A stretch of DNA of 64,000 bases from JANLTX01 sp049840835 (GCA_049840835.1 JASGJG010000003.1:620001-684000); one strand, 5' to 3'; counted from the first letter of the stretch, positions 53,119-62,835 are shown. Made by a program: numbers and translations. The notes: generated by a model from the sequence alone, not told the origin.

Positions 53119-54960
53119 CTACCGCACGGCGATCAACTTTCCGAGATCGGTGATGAAGAAGAGGGTGCCATCGGAATCGACAGCGATGCTTCCCAACACG
53201 CGGCCTGTCTGATCGAGTTCCCATTTCTGAGAGAGATCAGATGTCTTGTAGGCGAGCAGTTTGGCATCAGCCTCCGGGCTGTTCTGATCGGCATAGACAT
53301 AGAGCGTTCCGTCGGAGCCGATCGTGATACGGCGCGTGTTGTAGAAGATACCGTTGTTGTTGATACCAGGGCTCTGGCGTATCTGATTCAGACCAGCGTC
53401 ATAGGCGGTAATCTTGTCTCCCTGACCGATGTAGAGCAATCCATCAGATCCAAAGACCGGGTCCTGGGAGAAGCCGAAGAACAGATTGCGTGCCTCTGCC
53501 AGAACGGCGCCGGTGGTGGCGTTGAAGGCGACAAGTCGCGTAAACGCGGTGCCACTCTGGCTACCCACAACATAGACCGCGCCGTTTGGCCCGATCACCG
53601 GAGAGTGTCCCTGCTCGATTTCGGTAGCGGTCCAGATCACCGACCTCGTGGTCGGATTGATTGCTACCAGCTCACCCTGGGCGGTTGAGGCGCCTACCTG
53701 CCTTACGTAGAACACCGTTCCATCCTGTGCCACTGCTGGCATGCTACAGTTAGTGCCGGGGTAGGACGTGATGTCCTGGCCATTGTTGGCATCGAGGACA
53801 TGCACGCCATCGTTCGCTGCGAGGAGGATATGGCCAGAGCGGTCCATCGTGGCGGGCGCGTCGGCGCGGACGGTGGAATTTCTCCAGCGCTCGATACCGG
53901 TGTTGGCGTCGAGCGCGACCAATCCGGTGTTGTTCATCGGGAAGCAGACCAGATTTGTGGAAAGCACCACGGGAGAAAACGGCGTACCAGCGTTGAGAGC
54001 CACCTGGAACGCCTTGGTGCCATCCGACGTGTGAACGCCGACTCCTCCCGTATTGGCGGTTACAAGCGATGCGCCGTAGACCAGGCCGTTGCCGCCCAGA
54101 ATCGGCGTGCTGGTATAGAAGGCCGATGAGGCGCCCAGATCGTAGGTCCAGGCCACAACTCCGGTGGCGCCGTGCCCGGTGACCAGACCAGTGTTGAAGA
54201 GATCCACGGTCTCCTTGGGATAGGGGGTGGTTCCGAGCGCAGCGATGATGGTCTGGCTCGTTACCGTAACATCCGCCTCGGCGCTCACGCCCGCGCCGGT
54301 CTCAGCCACGCGGATGCGGACAGTTCCCGCCGCGGTGGGTGTCAGCTCGCCCGCCGCCGTGATCGTGCCGAACGCGCCGCCAGAGACCACGCTCCAGGTG
54401 AGCGCCTCGCCGGGCAGGAGCAGGGAGCGGCCATCCGGGTCGAACGCACCACTGAGCAGGGTCTGCTTTACGCCGACCGTGGCCGCAAGCGGCTGCCCCA
54501 GGATCTCCAGGCGTTTCAGGGTAGAGCCGAGCGTGAGGGCCACGGGAGCCATGCCTGCACGCACCACGATCTCTGCGGCGCCGGTGGCTACGGATGCGCC
54601 TATGCCATCCGGCTGCACGCGCGCCGCGCCTCCCAGCACATAGTCGCCCTCGACGTATAGCCCGTCGAACGAGACATCCTGCTCGGCGGGCAGTGTTGCT
54701 GGCCGATTGACCACCAGTGTGGTGCGTTTCTGGGGGTAGGTCTTGGGATACAGCTCAAAATAGAGGCTCTTGGCATAGGTCGGTATATAGCGCGAGGCGG
54801 GCTCAACGGCAGGCCAGGAGACTCTCAGGCGCACGCTAGCCTTTCGGCCCTCACTGTCCGAGCTGCCTCCGCCACCGCAACCCACTACCGTCACCCCGAC
54901 GGCGCCGAGCATAAAGATTCCCAGCGCCTCGCGCCGGGTGGTTTTCTTCTCAGTTGACAT
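53119..54960 (-). CDS. PQQ-like beta-propeller lipoprotein with Ig-like domain
   Basis: 613 residues. The N-terminus combines a twin-Arg-like TTRREALGIFMLG with lipobox VVGC and poly-Gly. Residues about 45-235 hold two beta domains, the second a bacterial Ig-like domain (LTWSVVSGGAFGTITAAGELTPTAAGTV). Residues 265-613 are PQQ-like propeller blades (TGLVALDANTGIERWRNSTV, GELVAINPTTRSVIW, LLYIGQGDKITAYD). No haem or PQQ-site evidence, so binding rather than catalysis is likely. The start overlaps the upstream lipoprotein gene by 11 bp, with GGAGGAA inside that gene. Confidence 0.83.
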   Translation of the reverse strand: MSTEKKTTRREALGIFMLGAVGVTVVGCGGGGSSDSEGRKASVRLRVSWPAVEPASRYIPTYAKSLYFELYPKTYPQKRTTLVVNRPATLPAEQDVSFDGLYVEGDYVLGGAARVQPDGIGASVATGAAEIVVRAGMAPVALTLGSTLKRLEILGQPLAATVGVKQTLLSGAFDPDGRSLLLPGEALTWSVVSGGAFGTITAAGELTPTAAGTVRIRVAETGAGVSAEADVTVTSQTIIAALGTTPYPKETVDLFNTGLVTGHGATGVVAWTYDLGASSAFYTSTPILGGNGLVYGASLVTANTGGVGVHTSDGTKAFQVALNAGTPFSPVVLSTNLVCFPMNNTGLVALDANTGIERWRNSTVRADAPATMDRSGHILLAANDGVHVLDANNGQDITSYPGTNCSMPAVAQDGTVFYVRQVGASTAQGELVAINPTTRSVIWTATEIEQGHSPVIGPNGAVYVVGSQSGTAFTRLVAFNATTGAVLAEARNLFFGFSQDPVFGSDGLLYIGQGDKITAYDAGLNQIRQSPGINNNGIFYNTRRITIGSDGTLYVYADQNSPEADAKLLAYKTSDLSQKWELDQTGRVLGSIAVDSDGTLFFITDLGKLIAVR

Positions 54961-56728
54961 GGATCGGTATTCCTCCGACGATACTGGTCATTACGTTGAG
55001 TATGGGAAGCGACGTGATAGTAGCAAGGTCTACGTCGCCCACTGTGCGAGATGGCAAGAAGCCCGGTCCGGAGCACAGTAGCGCCGCCTGGGTAATTGCC
55101 GGAATCGTGACAAACTCCGCACCTGGTTCTCGGCGCAGGAAGCTGGCGAAGTTGCTCGGCAGGAACGTGAACGACCCATCGGCTTTCCAGTCTCCCTGTA
55201 GCTCCACCTGGAACCGGTTGGTCAGGTCGGCCAGCAGGTTCGCGGCGGCATTATCCACTGCGGCGAAGGTTCGGGGAATCGCGGAGCCAGACCCGGCAAG
55301 CACGGCGCGACTGGTGGCGACATCCAGCCCGCGCACCTTACCCGGTCCCTCTTGCTCTACCTCGATACAGAGCAACACCCGGATTCTATTCGCCGCCCCA
55401 CCGTAGACCTGGTCGAGCTCGAGCCCGGCGATGCTCACCTCAGGAACCTGCCGCTCAGTCACGGCGGAGCCATTGGCGAAGCGGAAGTCGTGCAGGACCT
55501 TGCGGGCGCAGGCCTGCCGCTCCCAGAGTGCCTTCTGATACACACTGCCACAGGTCGCTATGGCAGCGTCCATGGCATCGAAGGCGGCAAGGGCCTGGTT
55601 GCCCAGCATGATGGTTCCGAACGCCGACTGGCTCTCCATCATGGAGGCGCGCAGAGCGTTGAAGAAGTTGTAGGTGGTGCCCACGATCTGAATCTGGCAG
55701 TTGATCGCCGCCTCATCGCCACCCGGCCAATCGGCAGGTTGCGTGGAGGACAGCCAGCCATCTACCAGCGCCTGCGCGGCAGCCACGCCACCCGGCTGTG
55801 CAGCTAGGACCTGCAGGATTCCTGCCGAGCCAAGCCGGGCAGAGAGATCGAAATGGGCCGTAGCCGGATCGAGGGTGGAGAGGCTCTGACCAGGGAAGAC
55901 CTGTGCGGTTAGAGCGGCAAGTAGCGCGGCGCCGAAGTTAGCGCTGCCCGCCCCAAGCCCGGCGTCGCCGGTTCCGCCGGGGCGCGCGCCGGGGCCGAAC
56001 GGCAGCGCGAGCACGACAGCCAGCAGCTGGTCGAACTGCGCAGCGACGCCTTCCAGTGTCACATCCGCACCCACGTTCAGCTTCCACGCAGGATTCACGG
56101 CGCTGCCGGTGGCTGCACAGACCGCATCTATCCAGGCATTGACCAGCGATGCCATCACGGCGTAGGCGGTGAGCCTGGCGGCATCTGTGGGGCGCGAGAT
56201 GACCCACGCCTGAAGCTCGCCGAGGCCGCTGACCTGCATGATGCTGTAGAGCGCACCGACTACCTTGATCGATGCCAGGTTCTGCGCCATCATTCCGGCG
56301 AGCCAGGTCGGGTTGTCCAGGTTATTGGCGCCCTGAAGATTGTTGTTCGTGCTTACGGTATTGGATGTGTGGCCCACATCGTCTAACGAGAGCGCCTGGT
56401 TGCAGAGCCGCTCGAAAGTCACTCGCGCGCCATCTAGCCCGATGGCGGTCGCCTGGAGCGGGACGCGTACGCCCGGTAGCGCGCGCGTAGTCACGTTTTT
56501 AAGCGCGTCGAGCGCCGGTGAGGTACCCCGCCAGGTGCTGGCCAGTCGGAAGGTCGCCTGGTTGAACTGCTCGATCTGCGCCTTGAGATCGCCGGTTACT
56601 ACCGTGCGGTCCACGGGAATGGAATCCACGGTTCCGCCGCCTCCGCCACTGTCGCCTCCGCCGCCGCATCCGACCAGAGCCGCTAGCGGAAGAACCGCCG
56701 CAAGCTGAAGAAACTGCTTTCGTTCCAT
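54950..56728 (-). CDS. Large lipoprotein of unknown family
   Basis: 592 residues, ATG 56728 with AGAAGGG upstream. The lipobox LVGC is followed by poly-Gly. The body is helical and Ala-rich in the first two thirds (QIEQFNQATFRLASTWRG, LVNAWIDAVCAATGS, FFNALRASMMESQSAF) and beta-rich at the end (NRIRVLLCIEVEQEGPGKV). I do not recognise it. It is coupled to the propeller lipoprotein downstream, so the two probably form an envelope complex. Confidence 0.75.
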   Translation of the reverse strand: MERKQFLQLAAVLPLAALVGCGGGGDSGGGGGTVDSIPVDRTVVTGDLKAQIEQFNQATFRLASTWRGTSPALDALKNVTTRALPGVRVPLQATAIGLDGARVTFERLCNQALSLDDVGHTSNTVSTNNNLQGANNLDNPTWLAGMMAQNLASIKVVGALYSIMQVSGLGELQAWVISRPTDAARLTAYAVMASLVNAWIDAVCAATGSAVNPAWKLNVGADVTLEGVAAQFDQLLAVVLALPFGPGARPGGTGDAGLGAGSANFGAALLAALTAQVFPGQSLSTLDPATAHFDLSARLGSAGILQVLAAQPGGVAAAQALVDGWLSSTQPADWPGGDEAAINCQIQIVGTTYNFFNALRASMMESQSAFGTIMLGNQALAAFDAMDAAIATCGSVYQKALWERQACARKVLHDFRFANGSAVTERQVPEVSIAGLELDQVYGGAANRIRVLLCIEVEQEGPGKVRGLDVATSRAVLAGSGSAIPRTFAAVDNAAANLLADLTNRFQVELQGDWKADGSFTFLPSNFASFLRREPGAEFVTIPAITQAALLCSGPGFLPSRTVGDVDLATITSLPILNVMTSIVGGIPIHVN

Positions 56729-56734
56729 AAAGCT

Positions 56735-56932
56735 CTACCCTTCTAGAGTGCCGTGGATATAAGCCTGCGCCTTATCCCATACCGGGCCGCCCACAGTGCA
56801 GCCCATCTTCCGCCCTTCGAGGTCAGCGGCTTCGTAGGAAATGCCGCCGTAACGCCGTGAGATACCTGCTTGTTCCGCCTCCACAGCCTTCAGCAGTACA
56901 CCACCCGGGGAGATGGGGAATCCGAGCTGCAA
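56735..56932 (-). pseudogene. C-terminal remnant of a vanadium haloperoxidase/PAP2-type protein
   Basis: 65 residues from a TTG; the frame is open only a little further upstream before a stop at about 56974. The sequence AEQAGISRRYGGISYEAADLEGRKMG, then VWDKAQAYIHGT, is the typical last part of the vanadium-dependent haloperoxidase-like PAP2 family (AxISRxYGGIHF...G...VGxxVW). The rest of the enzyme, including the first phosphate-binding motif, is missing. It ends 6 bp before the lipoprotein gene. Confidence 0.6.
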
Positions 56933-56982
56933 AAATGCCTTCGTTGCATCATCGTCCTCTTGAAGAGGAACTATACGCCGCT

Positions 56983-57001
56983 ACCATTAACCAACCATTA
57001 A
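56983..57001 (-). promoter_or_regulatory. TTAATGGT direct repeat
   Basis: On the minus strand TTAATGGT occurs twice with starts 11 bp apart, upstream of the remnant and lipoprotein genes. It resembles a response-regulator half-site pair and the repeat at 46262-46295. Confidence 0.35.
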
Positions 57002-57026
57002 TTGCGGATAAAAAATAAAAAATTCA

Positions 57027-57058
57027 GGCTCTGGCAACCAGTGCAGGTTGCCAGAGCC
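57027..57058 (-). terminator. Strong intrinsic terminator of the glyoxalase-like gene
   Basis: GGCTCTGGCAACC (57027-57039) and its exact complement (57046-57058) form a 13-bp stem. On the minus strand the stem is followed by TGAATTTTTTATTTTTTA, an ideal T tract. Confidence 0.92.
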
Positions 57059-57084
57059 CTCTACAAAAACTAGACGCTGTTCTC

Positions 57085-57564
57085 TTAGCCGCGGCGAGCA
57101 GCCTCGATAGTCGCGATGTCTATCTTTTGCATCTCCATCATCGCATCGAAGGCACGTTTGGAGGCAGCGGGGTCGGGGTCGGTGAAGGCTTCCGTTAGAG
57201 CGACTGGCGTGATCTGCCAGGACAATCCCCACTTATCCTTGCACCAGCCGCACATACTCTCTTCGCCGCCGTTGTTCACAATGGCGTTCCACAGGCGGTC
57301 TGTTTCCTCCTGGTCCTTAGTGGCGACCTGAAACGAGAACGCTTCCGTGTGCTTGAAGGCGGGGCCGCCATTGAGCCCGAGGCAGGGGATTCCCATCACA
57401 GTGAACTCCACGGTGAGCACATCGCCTTGCTTCCCATCTGGGAAATCTCCCGGAGCGCTATGCACCGCAGTCACGGCAGAGTCGGGAAAAGTCTCGGCAT
57501 AGAATCGTGCCGCTTCCTCGGCATCTTTGTCGTACCACAGGCAGATCGTGTTCTTGGCTGGCAT
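57085..57564 (-). CDS. PhnB-like/3-demethylubiquinone methyltransferase-like VOC-fold protein
   Basis: 159 residues from ATG 57564 (MPAKNTICLWYDKDAEEAARFY), with AGGAGAG upstream; longer readings lack family similarity at the front. It has the glyoxalase/bleomycin-resistance (VOC) fold, with FYAETFPDSAV, GLNGGPAFKHTEAFSFQVA and KDKWGLSWQITPVAL, the hallmarks of the misnamed '3-demethylubiquinone-9 3-methyltransferase' family. Exact activity unknown. Confidence 0.9.
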   Translation of the reverse strand: MPAKNTICLWYDKDAEEAARFYAETFPDSAVTAVHSAPGDFPDGKQGDVLTVEFTVMGIPCLGLNGGPAFKHTEAFSFQVATKDQEETDRLWNAIVNNGGEESMCGWCKDKWGLSWQITPVALTEAFTDPDPAASKRAFDAMMEMQKIDIATIEAARRG

Positions 57565-57746
57565 GGCTATTTCATCTCTCCTGGCGTAATGGGCTATACC
57601 TTCACTCATAGTCGAATGGCCAAACCGGAACTCCATAAATTTTGCCGCGTCTGCTCTTCTATAGGAATTTGTTTTTTTAAAACACTTCCTCGTATAATTC
57701 ATTGCATTTGCTATAGGTTGACTCACTGGGGAGATGAATATTTACT

Positions 57747-60299
57747 ATGAAGGTAGAGCAGGCGGGCGTTCGAGGGCGGCGCTGGTTGGCGGGATCGCTG
57801 ATCCTACTGGGAGGGATTCCTGTGCTCGCGCCGCAGGCACGGGCGCAGAACACATATACCTGGCGCAGAATGGATGCAGGGGGAACCTGGGATACGACAA
57901 CTGCGAACTGGCTGCTCTCCGGCCTTCCCTCCACGTGGACCAATGGGCCGAACATTGCTGTCTTCGGCACGAATAATACGAATGCCACTATCGGGATCGC
58001 GGCGGGTGGCATCACGGCGGGGGAAATCTCATTTACCGCCAATAGCAGGTTCACCTACACGATTGGCACGGTGGGCAGGCAGATCACCCTCAACAACGGA
58101 GCTGCGGACGCTTTTCTCTCAGTAGAGCACGGCAACATCGGCACGGGCAACTATGCGGGTGTAGGCGGTCACACGCTCACCGGCTCCCCTCTGGTGTTCT
58201 CCAACAATCTCCTGCTCGACAACAATGGTGCGTTCGGGACCACGGCGCTCACGCTGGCGGGCACTATCAATCGCGCCTCGTCGGGCGGCTCTATCCGTGT
58301 CTCCGGCCAGGGGAATACGTCGATCACCGGCGCTATCGGCAATACGGTCACCGGAGGCATCGTAAAGAGCGGCGTAGGCACCCTGAACCTGAGCGGCGCC
58401 AACCTGTTCACCGGGGACATTGCGATCAATGGGGGCGTGGTGAGCGCCGCCAGCGATGCCGCGCTGGGCGATGCCACGAACGGCGTAACTATAAGTGGCG
58501 GGAGTGCGCTTCGCCTCACCGCAAACCTTTCGACTGCGCGGGCACTGGCGATAAACGGGAGCGCGGGCAATCCGAGCGGTATAGACCTGGCTTCGGGTAC
58601 CACCACCACACTGACTGGTTCGGGGTCAGGTGCGGGCCTGGTAGGGAGCGGCACGGCGCTAATCTCCCTTTCTAACAGCACCAGCTCGGGCAGTATCAGC
58701 CCGGCCATTCTTTCGATTGAAGGGGCGCAAAGCGGCTTCACCGGCAGCCTGATCGTCGGCACGCCAGGAATGCAACTTGTGGGTCATATGGTCGCCCAGC
58801 GCGTTTTCTCGGCGACACCAGGCACCACGTTGCGCCTCCAGAATGCGGGCTCTCTGGCGAACGTTGCCGACATCACGGTGAGCAACGGGGCACTGCTGAC
58901 GATTACCCAGCCGACGACAGCCATTACAGGTCGCCTGGGAAGTGCGCCGATCACACTGAATAGTGGGCAATTCGGCTACACCACCAGCACCAATGGCAAT
59001 GCCGCAATCAATGAAAACTTTGGGACACTGAGTATTGCAGGAACCCCGGTTCTTTCCAGTTCGGAGGCGGCAGGACCGACAGCGGGCACGAGCCTGGCCT
59101 TCGCGAGCCTGAACCGCACAGACAACGCCGCGCTCTGGTTGCGCGCGGGCTCAGCGGCGGGAGTCGGAGGTACGCCTGGCGCGAACACGGTGAACTACAA
59201 AGTTGCGACCGCCCCCACCCTGAGCGGCCCTGGTGCGGCGGGCACACCACAGGTAGGCATCGTGCCGTGGGCGGCCTATCTATCGGCGGGAGGCATCTCG
59301 CCCCAGAACCTGGTGACCTACGACACCAATGGTTTCCGCCCGCTGGCAGCTACTGAGATGACTCCTGTGACCACTTTCGCGGAGTTATCCGGCGCGGCAG
59401 GTACAAACGTCAACTTTCAGAGCTATATCGAGATGGCAGGCGATGTCACGGTGAACAGCCTGATCAACCCCACCTACCTCTATGGAACGGGAGCCCTGAC
59501 AGTAACCAGTGGGGCGGTCGTAAGCCCCGGTGGCTTCTATCTGTCCGGCCCATCGCTGAATTTTGGGGCGAGTACCGGCTACTTGTCTATAGGGGATCTA
59601 ACTATTCTCAGCGGAACGTCTTCTATCTCAGGCAGCGGTGGAGTCGTGATAAACGCACTGGATAGCAACGCAAACAATGTTTTCGATGTTCGTGGCAGCG
59701 CGGCGAACTCTTTTTCCGGCGGTCTGTTCTTGAATGGCAATGCGCAGCTCCGGTTTTCGCGCGACGATCAACTCGGTGCGGTTGGGGCGGGCAACGGTAT
59801 CACGCTCGGCGGCGGGAAGCTGATCTACCTGCCCTCGGCGGGGAATACCATCTCTCTGGACCCAGCGCGAACTATCAGTGTGAACGCGGCGAACGGCACG
59901 ATCACGACATCGAGCGGGGGGCTCCAGATTCCCGGCCTGATCAGTGGCGTGGGCCAGCTGGAGTTCGGCGGACTGGTGCAGCTTACGGGTGGGGCGAACA
60001 CCTACTCCGGCGGCACCGTACTGCGCGGCACCCTGGGAATCAATAACTCCAATCAGCTGGGAACGGGCTCGGTCTTCTTGAGTGGCGGTACGTTGCGGGC
60101 GGATGCCGACCTAATGTTCGCCAGCGCCCCGTATGTAGCGGCATCCTCAACGTTCAACACCAATGGCTTCAATATCGCGCTGAACGGTGGCCTGATGGGA
60201 ACGGGAGGCACCACAGGAGCCTCGGCAGCCGTTGGCCCCGCTGGCTATCAACACCATCACGAAAACGGGACTCGGAACGCTGACCGTGGGGGCGGATAG
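57747..60299 (+). CDS. Giant autotransporter-repeat surface protein, front part (frameshifted)
   Basis: A signal peptide (WLAGSLILLGGIPVLAPQARA) is followed by a repetitive, Gly/Asn/Thr-rich beta-helix with passenger-associated repeats (GGIVKSGVGTLNLSGANLFTGD, NTYSGGTVLRGTLGINNSNQL). The frame is lost near 60235 (GASAAVGPAGYQHHH); APLAINTITKTGLGTLTVGA continues in the frame of the next entry. Both parts together give about 1,690 residues. Probably an exported, surface-located protein. Confidence 0.85.
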   Translation: MKVEQAGVRGRRWLAGSLILLGGIPVLAPQARAQNTYTWRRMDAGGTWDTTTANWLLSGLPSTWTNGPNIAVFGTNNTNATIGIAAGGITAGEISFTANSRFTYTIGTVGRQITLNNGAADAFLSVEHGNIGTGNYAGVGGHTLTGSPLVFSNNLLLDNNGAFGTTALTLAGTINRASSGGSIRVSGQGNTSITGAIGNTVTGGIVKSGVGTLNLSGANLFTGDIAINGGVVSAASDAALGDATNGVTISGGSALRLTANLSTARALAINGSAGNPSGIDLASGTTTTLTGSGSGAGLVGSGTALISLSNSTSSGSISPAILSIEGAQSGFTGSLIVGTPGMQLVGHMVAQRVFSATPGTTLRLQNAGSLANVADITVSNGALLTITQPTTAITGRLGSAPITLNSGQFGYTTSTNGNAAINENFGTLSIAGTPVLSSSEAAGPTAGTSLAFASLNRTDNAALWLRAGSAAGVGGTPGANTVNYKVATAPTLSGPGAAGTPQVGIVPWAAYLSAGGISPQNLVTYDTNGFRPLAATEMTPVTTFAELSGAAGTNVNFQSYIEMAGDVTVNSLINPTYLYGTGALTVTSGAVVSPGGFYLSGPSLNFGASTGYLSIGDLTILSGTSSISGSGGVVINALDSNANNVFDVRGSAANSFSGGLFLNGNAQLRFSRDDQLGAVGAGNGITLGGGKLIYLPSAGNTISLDPARTISVNAANGTITTSSGGLQIPGLISGVGQLEFGGLVQLTGGANTYSGGTVLRGTLGINNSNQLGTGSVFLSGGTLRADADLMFASAPYVAASSTFNTNGFNIALNGGLMGTGGTTGASAAVGPAGYQHHHENGTRNADRGGG

Positions 60300-62835
60300 C
60301 ACGTTCGCGGGCATTCTCAACGTGAATGGCGGCGCCTTGCACCTGAGCGATGGGGGGAAGCTGCTGGAGCTGTCTACCCTGAATGTGAATTCAGGCGCGA
60401 CCATGGCGCTGGATAACACAACGACCAATCTCGCCGACCGATTGGGAGACGCGAACTCGATCAACCTCACCAGCGGGACACTACGATTCCTCGGCAATGC
60501 AGGCACGACTAGCCAGGAAACCACGGGCCAGGTAAACCTGGCGGGCCTCGACAATGTTCTTCAGGTCGAGGCATCGGGAGGGCAGACCGCCAGCCTTTTG
60601 CTGAGCGAACTGGTGACACCCTTTACGACCATCAACGCGTTGCGAGTGCGCGGCACGAACATCGCGGCGACCTCCGGCACGGCGGGACACGTTTTTCTCA
60701 AGAGCTTCAATGGGAGCGCTCCAGACAATGGACAACTTCTAGTAAATGTCACAGCGGAAGACCTGAGTAATCCGGGAGTCTTCGCTAACGCCATCTATGA
60801 CACGGCGGTGGGCATCCGCCCCGTGTTGGCGTCGGACTATCTCAATGGCGCGGTTCTCCAGAACGCCGCACCCACTAACACGCCGACCACGGCGAACTTC
60901 CGGGTGGACCCGAGTATCGCCAGCACCGTGCCGGTAGTCGGTACCTCCAATAGAGTCTACTCGCTACGGTTCGCGCCAGGTGGAGTGCTTGACTATTCTG
61001 GCTCAGTAGCCAGTCAGCTTTCTCTTACTCATGGGATTATTGAAACCGAGCCGGGAGCAGCAGCGAGTATTACCAACTCAGGCACGCGCCCGCTGACGAT
61101 ACGAGGTTCCGACAACCTGAACTTCACCACCAATGCCGATCTGACCGTATGGGCGGCACTTACCAGCCAGGCATTCGGTCTCACCAAGAACGGACTGGGG
61201 ACACTGACCCTGAACGGTGCTTATAGCGTGATGGGCGGGCTCACGGTCAACGCCGGAACGCTCAACCTCAACAGCACGCCCACTGCGCCCGATGTGTTCG
61301 GCAATGGGCTGCGGATCAACGGCGGAACGTTCAATCTGGGAGTCGGCGCGGCGAGCTTCAGCTCACTCAACGGGGCGGGGGGAACGCTCAATCTGGGTTC
61401 GGGATACCTCACCCTGACCACGAATGGGGGAAACTATTCCGGAATCATTACAGGAACTGGCGGCCTGATCAATAATAGCTCCACGCTCACGCTCGGAGGA
61501 GCGAATACATTCAGCGGCGGCATTACCAGCACGAGCGTGGTCCCCAGCTACATCATCAACCATCCCTCTGCGCTCGGCACCGGAACACTCGATCTGTCGT
61601 CGCAGACGCAAAGTAGCTTCACCAGTGTCAACCTGGGTTATGAGTTCGGCACTGCAGGCGCGGTCGGCACGGTCGCTAACAATATCATCCTGCCTTCCGG
61701 GGCTGTCAGCGTCGAAATCTCGAAAGTCACCCTGCGGAACGACGGGCAGACCCTCCGGCTGACTGGCCTTCTCTCCGGCGGTGGCCCGGGTATGTTTCTG
61801 ACCCTGAACGATTTTGTGCTGCCCGGTGGGAACATGGTCGTCTTGGACAATCCGAACAACACATTCATGGGCACGATTCAAGACGGTTTCGGCGGCGGCT
61901 TCGCCATCACATCGAACGGCGCACTGGGCAACGCAAACAACCCGATCCGCCTGAGCAACAACTTCTCTACAGGAAGCATGCGCTTCGATGCGAACAACAT
62001 CACGGTCGGCTCCGGCCATACGGTCACAATGGGGGGCGGTTCCATCAATACCAATGGTAACAATGCCACCATTGCCGGGGTGCTTGCGGGAACGGCGGGA
62101 TTCAACAAGATCGGAGCGGGAGCGCTCACTCTGAGCAACACCGCCAACACCTTCAGCGGCCCGATTCGGATCACCGGTGGCAGTTTGCTGGTGAACGGCA
62201 ACCTGGCGGGTGGGGCGACACTGACGGTAGCCTACGGTGGCTTACCGGGCGAGCCGATAGTGCCGGGAGGCACGCTGGGGGGCAGCGGCACCATAGGGGC
62301 GCCGAACGCACTCCGAGATGTCTATATCGAAAACGGCGCTACCCTCGCCCCAGGCAACAGCCCCGGCCTTCTGACAGTGAACGGCAACGTGACCTTCGCC
62401 CCCCATTTCGACTTCTACGCGGACCCAAACTTCGCCGTAGAGCTAAACGGCACCACGGTAGGCACGGGCTACGATCAGCTCGCCGTAAATGGAGCAGTGG
62501 ACCTCGGCAGCGCGAACCTGCTTCTCAGCCTCGGATTCGCCCCCGGCGTGAACGATATGTTCTTCCTGGTGAGTAATGATGGCACCGATGCGATCCTCGG
62601 TAACTTCCTCGGTCTGCCGGAGGGAAGTTCTGTGACGGGGACTTACGGCGGCATGACCTACACAGGGCAGATTACTTACCAGGGAGATTTCGGAGCCCAA
62701 CTCAAGAGCGGTGGCAACGATATCGCTCTCTTTGGATTCGCCCTGGGTGCCGCTGTTCCTGAACCAGGTAGCATGGCGCTCTTCGCTTTCGTCGCCCTGC
62801 CCGGAGCCATCCTTTTTCACCGCAAGCGAAAATAG
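60232..62835 (+). CDS. Giant autotransporter-repeat surface protein, rear part with PEP-CTERM signal
   Basis: From residue 2 it continues the repeat region (TKTGLGTLTVGADSTFAG, LTKNGLGTLTLNGAYS, GAGALTLSNTANTFSG are typical PATR-type turns). NSPGLLTVNGNVTFAP and VELNGTTVGTGYDQLAVNG mark the passenger end. Instead of a beta-barrel it ends in a PEP-CTERM tail (VPEPGSMALFAFVALPGAILFHRKRK), so it is handled by an exosortase rather than by autotransport. Confidence 0.86.
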   Translation: MAPLAINTITKTGLGTLTVGADSTFAGILNVNGGALHLSDGGKLLELSTLNVNSGATMALDNTTTNLADRLGDANSINLTSGTLRFLGNAGTTSQETTGQVNLAGLDNVLQVEASGGQTASLLLSELVTPFTTINALRVRGTNIAATSGTAGHVFLKSFNGSAPDNGQLLVNVTAEDLSNPGVFANAIYDTAVGIRPVLASDYLNGAVLQNAAPTNTPTTANFRVDPSIASTVPVVGTSNRVYSLRFAPGGVLDYSGSVASQLSLTHGIIETEPGAAASITNSGTRPLTIRGSDNLNFTTNADLTVWAALTSQAFGLTKNGLGTLTLNGAYSVMGGLTVNAGTLNLNSTPTAPDVFGNGLRINGGTFNLGVGAASFSSLNGAGGTLNLGSGYLTLTTNGGNYSGIITGTGGLINNSSTLTLGGANTFSGGITSTSVVPSYIINHPSALGTGTLDLSSQTQSSFTSVNLGYEFGTAGAVGTVANNIILPSGAVSVEISKVTLRNDGQTLRLTGLLSGGGPGMFLTLNDFVLPGGNMVVLDNPNNTFMGTIQDGFGGGFAITSNGALGNANNPIRLSNNFSTGSMRFDANNITVGSGHTVTMGGGSINTNGNNATIAGVLAGTAGFNKIGAGALTLSNTANTFSGPIRITGGSLLVNGNLAGGATLTVAYGGLPGEPIVPGGTLGGSGTIGAPNALRDVYIENGATLAPGNSPGLLTVNGNVTFAPHFDFYADPNFAVELNGTTVGTGYDQLAVNGAVDLGSANLLLSLGFAPGVNDMFFLVSNDGTDAILGNFLGLPEGSSVTGTYGGMTYTGQITYQGDFGAQLKSGGNDIALFGFALGAAVPEPGSMALFAFVALPGAILFHRKRK

